Positions 1 through 5,631 of a stretch of DNA of 5,881 bases are shown one piece after another. The position numbers and the translations under genes were made by a program. Source of the DNA: Methanobacteriota archaeon (GTDB taxonomy: Archaea > Thermoplasmatota > Poseidoniia > Poseidoniales > Poseidoniaceae); NCBI GenBank assembly GCA_002697705.1, contig NZXL01000020.1, positions 11,038 to 16,918 of the forward strand. Reading direction: 5' to 3'. How positions within the stretch are numbered: position 1 is the stretch's first letter; each line of letters opens with the position of its first letter. A model generated the notes under the pieces. The model searched no databases. It saw only the letters and a program-made list of their open reading frames with translations, and was not told the origin of the DNA.

Positions 1-753
1 GAACAAGTGAAGGCGCCTTCTTCAACATTAGAAGAGGCGCATGAGGCCATGCTTGATGCTATGGAAGAAGAAAACCTTCACGATGAGGCCATTATTGAAG
101 AAGAACCAGCTCAGATAAAAACAGAAACAAACGAGCCCGGATCAAATACAGCTGAAGAGCAATTGGAACCCGTAGAGGAAGAAGCATTACTCTCAGAACC
201 AATAGTTCAAAAGCATACAGTCAATTCAACAACAATCGATTCAAAAAAGATTTCAACTCAAACTTATCAAAGTCTTCTAAGGACTTTGGGCTTGAAAGAA
301 ACCGCTCAAAGTTTAGAAGAACCAGGAATCGATTCTGTAAAATTAATTCGCAAATCGATAGCTACTCATGTTGGAGTTGAACCTAGAGATGTGAGGGTAG
401 ATAGAATGCTGAGAATCATACTCAGATTATTGCCTACTGGTGATGAAAACGACACCATGAGAAGCAAATTGGTCAAAAAAATAGAATCTGCAATTCCAAA
501 ATATAACAAATGGATGAAGTCACGATTAGAAGCCCGCCATTCAGGTTCCAAAGACAATTTTTTACAAGACACCAAGAATCTTGGAAATGCCTTGAATCGA
601 ATCCCAGGCCCAGGCTTCGCTTTACCATTGAACAGAGATGACAAAGACTTGCCAAATTCCCAAGATTTAGGCGAGCTATCAAAGGAAGTCGAGAAATTGA
701 TCAAAAGTATGAATTTACCATCGGCTAGCGGAATTGTAGTTGAAGCGGTATAA
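1..753 (+). CDS. Hypothetical protein with acidic linker and helical C-terminal domain (5' end outside window)
   Basis: I do not recognise this protein. The frame is open to the left edge (the first two visible codons are Glu-Gln, then a GTG), so the gene very probably begins upstream and only its C-terminal part is seen. Counting from that GTG, residues 8-70 are very rich in Glu and Asp with few hydrophobics and look disordered. Residues 82-175 look like a compact mostly helical domain (for example SVKLIRKSIATHVGVEP at 110-126, then a long amphipathic helix at 130-142). Residues 176-225 are a polar Gly/Pro/Asn linker with a PGPGFALPL motif at 200-208, and a final amphipathic helix lies at 221-236. 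No signal peptide, membrane segment or catalytic motif is visible. It ends one base short of the stop codon of the convergent membrane-protein gene, which also has an acidic tract; whether they work together is unknown. The coding call is firm, the function is not. Confidence 0.8.
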   Translation, partial: EQVKAPSSTLEEAHEAMLDAMEEENLHDEAIIEEEPAQIKTETNEPGSNTAEEQLEPVEEEALLSEPIVQKHTVNSTTIDSKKISTQTYQSLLRTLGLKETAQSLEEPGIDSVKLIRKSIATHVGVEPRDVRVDRMLRIILRLLPTGDENDTMRSKLVKKIESAIPKYNKWMKSRLEARHSGSKDNFLQDTKNLGNALNRIPGPGFALPLNRDDKDLPNSQDLGELSKEVEKLIKSMNLPSASGIVVEAV

Positions 754-754
754 T

Positions 755-2008
755 TCACTTGAGTTCTTCAAGCAATTCATTTCGCTCATCCGGCGATAGT
801 GATTCTTCAACAGGCGATGCTTTTACTGAAATTTGCGGAGCATCGGGCAGCGGTGCATCTAGAGGAACTTCGCCAGCATCTATGGGTGCTAATCCCAAAC
901 CTATCGGAGGGGGCAAAGCCGCCCCAGGTGGCGGTAATGGCGGTGGAAGAGTAGCAGGAGGCAGTGCATTATTCATTGGCGCCAAAGGAGGCGGTGGTAA
1001 TTGATTGACCTCCGGTGGGGCTGGTGGAGGTGGTAATTGGTTAGGCTGTGGAGGAGCTGGTGGTGCCATGGTGTTTGACGCGGGTGGGCCATTTTGCTGA
1101 ACCGGCTCAGGCGGTGCAGGGGGTGGTAATTGATTGGCTTCGGGCGGTGCAGGAGGCGGTAATTGATTGGCTTCAGGTGGCGCAGGAACATTTTCCATGA
1201 CCATTTGCTCTTCATCAGTCATTGTTGGAGCCATAATTACAGGTTGTATAGGCGCCATTTGTGGCATAGGCGGAATAACTTCTGGCGGTTTAGCCAATGA
1301 TTCATGCAAATCATCAATCGATTTAGTATCCAATTCTCCAGTTTCAATATATTTTGCCATTGTTGGGCCGATTAAAGCCATACTAGCACGGAACATAGCA
1401 CGATTTGAACCATAACCGGTAAAGGTAACTTTGTGCTTTGAACCATGGGTGGAAAATTCTAGATTATGCACCTCGAGATGCATGTAAATCCAGCCAATTA
1501 ATCCAATTCCAAGTAATAATTGTCCAAACATAGAGAGTTGTGCTACGAAACTAAAACCGAGGCCAACAAAAAATGCAACAATCCATAGCCATTGGTGCTT
1601 ATGCATTAGTTCATTATGTGTGTGAGAAAAACCCGTCAATTCCTGCTTCATCACAGTTTTAACATTCAATCTTCTTTGTCCGTCTTCTCCATAATTAGCT
1701 TCAACAATTCTAATCAGATTTTCATTTACTACTATCGAAGTTGAACTGAGCCCATCTGGACTTTCATTCAATGGGAATTCTTGTACAATGTCTCCTGTTT
1801 GAGCCATAATGGGGGCGGATCTAATAGGTAGGCTCCATGGAATATTAACCACAGTTTCTTCCACATCAGATTCTTCCACTTCTGCCTCTTCCTCGATTTC
1901 TTTAGTCTCGAGAGATTCTTGAGATTCTTCCTCCTCATCGGCCTTTTCCTCTATAGCCGAGAAAGGATCATCATCGTCAGGCCAACTCGAAGAATCATCA
2001 TCGCCCAT
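755..2008 (-). CDS. Membrane protein with acidic N-terminus, TM hairpin (possible PH-like fold) and proline-rich repeat tail
   Basis: Not a family I can name; 417 residues from an ATG. Order of parts: a strongly acidic stretch (1-52, runs of Asp then Glu); a segment with alternating hydrophobic residues that suggests beta strands (88-127); two membrane helices (about 140-160 and 163-176) joined by a tight turn; a second strand-like segment (180-199) and a helix (202-220); then a low-complexity Pro/Ala/Asn/Gln tail (240-395) and a charged C-terminal helix (403-417). Strands, a TM hairpin, strands and a helix together resemble bacterial-type PH (DUF304/bPH2-like) membrane proteins; this is inference. 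Eight of the nine histidines sit beside the hairpin: 129, 131, 136 and 138 before it, 177, 181, 188 and 192 after it. There is no signal peptide. Both ends of the hairpin should lie on the same face, probably cytoplasmic given the very acidic N-terminus without an export signal. A TATA-like element about 28 bases upstream suggests a nearly leaderless transcript. Confidence 0.85.
   Translation of the reverse strand: MGDDDSSSWPDDDDPFSAIEEKADEEEESQESLETKEIEEEAEVEESDVEETVVNIPWSLPIRSAPIMAQTGDIVQEFPLNESPDGLSSTSIVVNENLIRIVEANYGEDGQRRLNVKTVMKQELTGFSHTHNELMHKHQWLWIVAFFVGLGFSFVAQLSMFGQLLLGIGLIGWIYMHLEVHNLEFSTHGSKHKVTFTGYGSNRAMFRASMALIGPTMAKYIETGELDTKSIDDLHESLAKPPEVIPPMPQMAPIQPVIMAPTMTDEEQMVMENVPAPPEANQLPPPAPPEANQLPPPAPPEPVQQNGPPASNTMAPPAPPQPNQLPPPPAPPEVNQLPPPPLAPMNNALPPATLPPPLPPPGAALPPPIGLGLAPIDAGEVPLDAPLPDAPQISVKASPVEESLSPDERNELLEELK
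986..1183 (-). repeat. Proline-rich 11-residue (33-bp) repeats inside the membrane-protein gene
   Basis: The tail of the membrane protein contains two adjacent exact copies of APPEANQLPPP (residues 276-286 and 287-297; bases 1151-1183 and 1118-1150). Degenerate copies follow: an APPEPVQQNG segment from residue 298, APPQPNQLPPPP at 318-329 and APPEVNQLPPPP at 330-341. The two exact protein copies differ at 5 of 33 bases, all at third codon positions, so the duplication is not recent or the peptide sequence is being maintained. Such Pro-rich tails are commonly extended spacers or ligands for proline-binding domains; the role here is unknown. Confidence 0.85.
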
Positions 2009-2032
2009 AAACTAGGCACACTCAAAGCGATT

Positions 2033-2040
2033 CTTAATAT
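2033..2040 (-). promoter_or_regulatory. Candidate archaeal TATA box for the membrane-protein gene
   Basis: On the minus strand the sequence reads ATATTAAG, centred about 28 bases before the ATG at 2008. Archaeal TATA boxes sit about 25 bases before the transcription start, so this would give a leader of only a few bases or none. This fits the absence of a Shine-Dalgarno motif before this ATG. There is no experimental support, and AT-rich octamers are common in such DNA. Confidence 0.4.
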
Positions 2041-2068
2041 GCACGAATAACCAAATGAGCAATTCAAA

Positions 2069-2100
2069 TTTAAATTCACTAGGACGGAACTCATAAACAA
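2069..2100 (+). promoter_or_regulatory. Candidate TATA-like elements for the FkbM methyltransferase gene
   Basis: Two AT-rich elements lie in the divergent gap before the TTG start at 2128. TTTAAAT (2069-2075) sits inside a near-palindrome, AATTCAAATTTAAATT, at 2061-2076 and would give a leader of about 30 bases. TCATAAAC (2091-2098) would give a leader of about 8 bases. I cannot choose between them, and the palindromic context means the first could also serve as an operator. Confidence 0.3.
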
Positions 2101-2127
2101 GTAGCCTGTACCACTCTCTAAGGGGGA

Positions 2128-3033
2128 TTGTCCATTTCAAAATCAAAGAAGAACCACAGTTTTCCAGTTCGTGCTTTTTTGTATGGCATAAAAACTCCAG
2201 GCCGTATTTTTAATCGATTCATACTATACCCATTATTAGATCGTAAAATTGCAAATAGTGATTTAGAACTTTTTGTCTATGATAAAAACAGAGGTTTGAT
2301 GCGAACTCTAAATTATGGGGAACGGATGAATTGGACTCTTGATAGCGGTAAAGTATGTGACGCAGTACCTTGGCTAGATAGAATTGAGCCCTTAATTTCA
2401 CAGGACGATGTTGTATTTGATATAGGGGCCAATATGGGTATTGTTGCAAATTGGTTTGCGCAAAGATGCAAACATGTACATGCATTTGAACCCCATCCTG
2501 ACAACCTAGCAACGATAAAATCCCAACAGGAATTACGCAATATATCCAATATCACCTTGCATAATTTGGCATTAGGCAAAACCCATTCAAAGATGCAATT
2601 ACACGTTAAAGGGTTTCATGGACACCACTCTCTTGGCGATGTAGATAATAGCCCAACTATAGGTAAGATAGAAGTTAATGTGCGCACGATTGATGATGTA
2701 TCTAAAGAACTGAAAATCGACCAAATCAATTTCATGAAGATAGACGTTGAAGGATTTGAATCAGATGTTCTAAGCGGAGCCAAGAATCTATTAGAAAATA
2801 AGAAGATAGAATATATTTTATTCGAACTTCAAGACACAATATTACATTCAATCAATCGAACATCAAGTGAAGTTTTTGAAATAATCTTCAATGCAGGATA
2901 TCAGATAATAGATTTGAATGGCAATATAATGGCAGATAGCAATAGCTCTATTCCTAATGGCGATTATTTGGCTTGTTTAGACAGCACCGAGGCTGCTAAA
3001 AAATTAGCAACTTCCGAATTTGATTTGAACTAA
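2128..3033 (+). CDS. FkbM-family SAM-dependent methyltransferase
   Basis: A class I (Rossmann-fold) methyltransferase of the FkbM family, whose members O-methylate sugars, polyketides and other small molecules; the substrate here cannot be read from sequence. It shows the SAM-binding motif I DDVVFDIGANMG (residues 93-104), the AFEPHP acidic-loop motif (119-124) that follows strand 2, and the family hallmark FMKIDVEGFE (202-211). The length of 301 residues is usual for a stand-alone FkbM protein. The basic N-terminus (1-45) is variable. The start is TTG: the frame is closed by TAA at 2119-2121 just upstream, and the first in-frame ATG (2299) would cut into the segment before the SAM domain. 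A G-run at 2122-2126 precedes the TTG but is too close for a normal Shine-Dalgarno. No glycosyltransferase or cell-surface genes adjoin it. Sampled lines of the gene have about 30-42% GC, below dnaG next to it, so it may have been acquired. It faces dnaG with 6 bases between stops. Confidence 0.9.
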   Translation: MSISKSKKNHSFPVRAFLYGIKTPGRIFNRFILYPLLDRKIANSDLELFVYDKNRGLMRTLNYGERMNWTLDSGKVCDAVPWLDRIEPLISQDDVVFDIGANMGIVANWFAQRCKHVHAFEPHPDNLATIKSQQELRNISNITLHNLALGKTHSKMQLHVKGFHGHHSLGDVDNSPTIGKIEVNVRTIDDVSKELKIDQINFMKIDVEGFESDVLSGAKNLLENKKIEYILFELQDTILHSINRTSSEVFEIIFNAGYQIIDLNGNIMADSNSSIPNGDYLACLDSTEAAKKLATSEFDLN

Positions 3034-3039
3034 TCCAAA

Positions 3040-4281
3040 TCAACGGTGGGTATCGACTAACCATGACTTTACATCTTTGCGCTCTTGGTAACCTTTGCCA
3101 GCTTTAGTGCCAACAACGGTTTCAATTGCTGCATCCGATGCGATCTCAAGAGTTCTTTCGCTAACAGGTCCATTGAATACAATTGCAATTGCTCCGTCGG
3201 CTTCTTCAGCCGCCTTTGCCAACTTTGAAGGCCCAACAGGGTCTGAAATTGTTCCATCAACCATAACAAATAGAGCCTTCTTAGGTTCTAGAGCATCTAG
3301 ATGGTCAAAGAATTCATGAACTTCAGCAGGAGCTTCTTTCTGAACAAATGTGTCATCCATATCTTCTGCCCAGTTCTTGTCTTCAACTCCTGCTTTTTTA
3401 TCATCGTCAGCCTGTTTCTTGCTGATTTGATGTCCAAACTTAGTCGCATCAACCTTCATAGAAAGGCACTTTGTAACAGTCTTTTGAGGTAATAGTTCCC
3501 ATTCTTGTCCAACTGGCGCTTGTGCTACGAAGTCAACCTTCATCATTTCCATCAATTGGCTAAATAACATCTCTCCGCCTCTGTCGCCATCTATTGCTAG
3601 TATGACAGTTTCCTTTCCATTGGCTAGGTCGATCAGTTCTTGTTTTATCTCTCCAGCACCATCTGCACTGATTGCATTCTTAACGCCACAATTCAATAAA
3701 TTTCGAACATCATTTCTTCCTTCAACAACTATCAAAGAAGACGAAGATTCGACATTTGGTCCACACGTCAATCCATGGAATGACGTAGCGGTTCCTACAG
3801 TTAGTACGGAACGAACTTCTTCAATTACAGTCTTTGATGCAGCTTCTCCAGAGTTAACCATTTTCAATAATAGTTCCTTAGCTCTGTCAACGACAGTAGT
3901 TCTCTTTGTTGCACGGATATCAAGTATTTCTACCACAGATATTTTAGCCGTACAAGGGCCGATTCTATCGATTGTTTCCAGTGAAGATGCAATGATTGCA
4001 GTTTCAACATTATCTAGGCTACTTGGAATTAGTATCATTCCGTGAACTTTGCCACCCTTGGATTCCATTTCTACATCAACGTGTCCAATTCTTGCAGTTC
4101 TTTGCAACTTTCTTAATTCCAATTCATCTCCCAGAAGGCCTTCTGTTTGGCCCATTATTGCTCCAATAATGTCCTTACGTTGAACCGTTCCGTTTACCTT
4201 AATATCAGCGCGAATTTGGTATTTCATCGCCTTGCTCTGCTTTGGGCCGTGCCCTCCGCGATTATGTGGTTTCTTTCCCAT
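3040..4281 (-). CDS. dnaG: Archaeal DnaG (TOPRIM primase / exosome-associated protein)
   Basis: Archaeal DnaG, 413 residues from the chosen ATG. The family has primase activity in vitro in some archaea and is a stable subunit of the RNA exosome, so its main role may be RNA degradation rather than replication. Visible parts: a basic Gly/His/Lys extension (1-18); the conserved archaeal N-terminal domain beginning MKYQIRADIKVNG (19-31), with GQTEGLLGDEL (44-54), RIGHVDVEMESKGG (64-77) and IPSSLDNVETAIIASSLETI (85-104); the TOPRIM core with catalytic Glu in VVEGR (185-189) and the metal-binding DxD in AIDGDRGGE (229-237); a polar linker (about 282-320); and a C-terminal alpha/beta domain (327-413) matching that of other archaeal DnaGs. 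No zinc finger or DnaB-binding region is present, as expected. An in-frame ATG lies 24 bases upstream (4305), but using it would place the Shine-Dalgarno inside the coding region. The active-site residues look intact. Confidence 0.97.
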   Translation of the reverse strand: MGKKPHNRGGHGPKQSKAMKYQIRADIKVNGTVQRKDIIGAIMGQTEGLLGDELELRKLQRTARIGHVDVEMESKGGKVHGMILIPSSLDNVETAIIASSLETIDRIGPCTAKISVVEILDIRATKRTTVVDRAKELLLKMVNSGEAASKTVIEEVRSVLTVGTATSFHGLTCGPNVESSSSLIVVEGRNDVRNLLNCGVKNAISADGAGEIKQELIDLANGKETVILAIDGDRGGEMLFSQLMEMMKVDFVAQAPVGQEWELLPQKTVTKCLSMKVDATKFGHQISKKQADDDKKAGVEDKNWAEDMDDTFVQKEAPAEVHEFFDHLDALEPKKALFVMVDGTISDPVGPSKLAKAAEEADGAIAIVFNGPVSERTLEIASDAAIETVVGTKAGKGYQERKDVKSWLVDTHR

Positions 4282-4288
4282 TTGAATT

Positions 4289-4295
4289 CCTCCTT
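4289..4295 (-). promoter_or_regulatory. Shine-Dalgarno sequence of dnaG
   Basis: The minus strand reads AAGGAGG, then seven bases, then ATG (4281). This is a full match to the 16S rRNA anti-Shine-Dalgarno core at ideal spacing and fixes the start at 4281 instead of 4305 (upstream ATG) or 4227 (the family's usual MKY start). It is the only strong ribosome site in the window. Confidence 0.9.
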
Positions 4296-4372
4296 TAGTA
4301 TCCACATCTCTGAGCCAAATAGTAGGGAGATAACCCCTCTACCAATCTGGAGCCACATGACGAATCATGGGC

Positions 4373-4396
4373 GTGAACAGGATGTGAACAATATAC
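4373..4396 (+). promoter_or_regulatory. GTGAACA direct repeats next to a TATA-like element
   Basis: GTGAACA occurs at 4373-4379 and again at 4384-4390, start to start 11 bases apart, about one helical turn, so a bound dimer could contact both on the same DNA face. AATATAC (4390-4396) overlaps the last base of the second copy and is a candidate TATA box for the TerB-like operon, with an expected transcription start near 4420 and a leader of about 60 bases. The repeats would then cover the BRE position. This is inference from spacing only. Confidence 0.35.
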
Positions 4397-4420
4397 GGGA
4401 TCAGCCAATACTTATTGAAT

Positions 4421-4462
4421 GCTCTTATCAAAAAAACGTAAAAAAGCCGATTTTTGAAGAGC
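4421..4462 (+). repeat. Bulged 12-bp inverted repeat (stem-loop or operator) upstream of the TerB-like gene
   Basis: GCTCTT (4421-4426) pairs with AAGAGC (4457-4462) and CAAAAA (4429-4434) pairs with TTTTTG (4451-4456), leaving a two-base AT bulge on the left arm and a 16-base A-rich loop. The right arm ends 20 bases before the GTG start at 4483. There is no T-run after it, so it does not look like a plus-strand terminator. It could be an RNA leader structure or a protein-binding site. Confidence 0.5.
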
Positions 4463-4482
4463 AACTAATTCAAGAACAGTAA

Positions 4483-4986
4483 GTGCATCGGCGTAATGTG
4501 TCCGAGGTTCTATGTCATAGTTTGGAGGTTTTCCAAAGTACCATAGAAGTTATGCTGGTCGATGGTATCTTGACAAGAGAGGAGAAGCGACTTGTAATCA
4601 AATTGGCTAGCGCACTAAACCTTGAAGAAGACGAACCATCAAAGATCTATGAAGCAATTAGGACTGGTAAGGTAATTCAAGGCGGAGAGCCAATAACATT
4701 GTCAGGAGCAAAAACAATCTATACAAAAGTATTCGAGATAGCAATTGTTAATGCTTCACTTTCAAGAGATGAGTTTAGAGTTCTAGCTCACTTGAGAGAT
4801 ATTTTTCAAATCGATGATGAGGAACATGAGAACATTGAAGCAGAACTTCGTGAAATCGTCAAAGAGAAATTCGAAGACCCCAATGTTATCGATAAGATGC
4901 TTGGAACTCTTAGAGATTCGGTTAGTTTGGTTGGCGACTTGTTTGATGTTGTTCGTAAGAAATCAACCGACGGTGCTAAGAAATGA
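4483..4986 (+). CDS. TerB-like (tandem-duplicated) helical protein
   Basis: A 167-residue all-helical, soluble-looking protein. Residues 23-51 (with VDGILTREEKRLVIKLASAL) match the TerB/TerB-like pattern of a hydrophobic helix, an acidic DG turn, then an EE-containing helix. In tellurite-resistance TerB and relatives this region is linked to metal binding at the membrane. Residues 86-114 (VNASLSRDEFRVLAHLRDIF at 89-108) repeat the same pattern 63 residues later, so the protein seems to be an internal duplication. A C-terminal helix follows at 134-158. The GTG at 4483 directly follows an in-frame TAA; another GTG at 4498 would remove five residues, and an ATG at 4552 would cut into the first repeat. 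No Shine-Dalgarno helps decide. Its stop overlaps the next gene's start (ATGA, 4983-4986), so the two are probably translationally coupled. No other ter genes are visible, so a tellurite role should not be assumed. Confidence 0.75.
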   Translation: MHRRNVSEVLCHSLEVFQSTIEVMLVDGILTREEKRLVIKLASALNLEEDEPSKIYEAIRTGKVIQGGEPITLSGAKTIYTKVFEIAIVNASLSRDEFRVLAHLRDIFQIDDEEHENIEAELREIVKEKFEDPNVIDKMLGTLRDSVSLVGDLFDVVRKKSTDGAKK

Positions 4987-5606
4987 ATCTACAGTTAGAT
5001 GAATTATTGGCAAATACGCCTCCAAAAATCATCAACTCCAGGCGCAAAACAATGAAATTTTTGTTAAATGCTTACAGAGTAAGTACTCCTGGTATGATAA
5101 CCAAACCGAAGACCGATATTTTAGCCAAACAAGGCGCATTTGCATTTCATTATGGAAGCACAGACCCAGATATGCGCACATTAACTTCTTGGCTACTTAC
5201 AAATGTGGAAAACCGTAAAAAGTTAACAAAATTAATTTCTAAATTATGGAAGAGGCACGGTAAAGAAGATTTGAAATTAGTGGGTTTACTACTCGCAAAT
5301 CTATCGTCAGAAGATTTGGGGGAAGATCCATGGATTACTTTCATCCACTTATTCAATGATAGTGAGCCTTTGGAAACAATTCTTGAAATCGCAGAAGAGA
5401 TGAATCGTTCAGAAAACAAAATTCCAGACGATGAATGGCTTATTGCAATGGCAGAACAGAGCTCTCTTTGGCATCAAATTGCTATGTTATTTATTTCGAT
5501 TAGAGAGCAAGGCGCTGGTGAGTTAAGTCACCTGATTACAACCGCCCCAAGTGGTGGAGAATTGTTTGAAAAGATTAGAAAGCGCCTTTTGACATCAAAT
5601 AATTGA
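4983..5606 (+). CDS. Hypothetical helical protein, possibly AlkD/HEAT-like
   Basis: This 207-residue protein lacks signal peptide, membrane segments and cysteines and appears almost wholly alpha-helical. After a basic N-terminus (19-45) come repeated helical pairs: TLTSWLLTNVENRKKLTKLI (66-85), the LWKRHGKEDLKLVGLLLANL stretch (88-107), an ITFIHLFND segment (118-126), and DDEWLIAMAEQSSLWHQIAM (149-168). The pattern of a helix ending in LW, a short charged turn, then a helix rich in leucine, and the late S-LW-xx-A signature, recall HEAT-like repeats of the AlkD DNA alkylation-repair family. Similarity is weak by eye, and AlkD proteins are usually a little longer, so this is a suggestion only. 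The ATG overlaps the TGA of the TerB-like gene (ATGA) without its own Shine-Dalgarno, which argues for translation linked to that gene. The 25 bases to the next gene are too few for a promoter plus terminator, so the operon continues. Confidence 0.7.
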   Translation: MNLQLDELLANTPPKIINSRRKTMKFLLNAYRVSTPGMITKPKTDILAKQGAFAFHYGSTDPDMRTLTSWLLTNVENRKKLTKLISKLWKRHGKEDLKLVGLLLANLSSEDLGEDPWITFIHLFNDSEPLETILEIAEEMNRSENKIPDDEWLIAMAEQSSLWHQIAMLFISIREQGAGELSHLITTAPSGGELFEKIRKRLLTSNN

Positions 5607-5631
5607 AACGCCGCCTCATACTCGAACTACT

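Larger units (their letters stand above)
4282..4482. other. Divergent intergenic region between dnaG and the TerB-like gene
   Basis: These 201 bases must carry the promoters of both dnaG (minus) and the right-hand operon (plus). Besides the dnaG ribosome site they contain a CATGA/TCATG inverted repeat (4356-4369), two GTGAACA direct repeats (4373-4379, 4384-4390) followed by a TATA-like AATATAC (4390-4396), and a bulged 12-bp inverted repeat (4421-4462). No tRNA or recognisable riboswitch is seen. A possible dnaG TATA element (minus strand GGTTATCTCC, 4328-4337) is weak. Confidence 0.6.

Noticed and set aside
759..1004. Plus-strand Gly/Ser-rich open frame
   Set aside because: It is the complement of the proline-rich repeat tail; Pro codons read backwards give Gly codons. 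The minus-strand protein has clear domains.
1118..1183. 33-bp repeats as a possible CRISPR array
   Set aside because: The copies abut without spacers, lie in frame in a long gene and encode the same peptide.
2055..2096. 13-codon open frame upstream of the methyltransferase
   Set aside because: Too short, in another frame, and it covers the candidate TATA element, so a small leader peptide cannot be supported.
3602..4045. 147-residue open frame antisense to dnaG
   Set aside because: The opposite strand encodes DnaG with all family motifs; this frame has no recognisable protein features.
3040..4281. Bacterial primase or topoisomerase from the TOPRIM motif
   Set aside because: The N-terminal and C-terminal domains are the archaeal DnaG type and zinc-finger and topoisomerase parts are missing.
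4322..4342. Short hairpin GTAGGG / CCTCTAC-type stem upstream of dnaG
   Set aside because: Only six pairs including a wobble, which is expected by chance in a gap of this size.
4357..4482. 41-codon open frame just before the TerB-like gene
   Set aside because: It overlaps the repeats of the divergent gap, has no ribosome site and its composition looks random. It shares the frame of the TerB-like gene but ends in TAA right before it.
4483..4986. Tellurite-resistance operon
   Set aside because: Only a TerB-like fold is visible, duplicated and without terA, terC, terD or terE neighbours; a resistance role is not supported.
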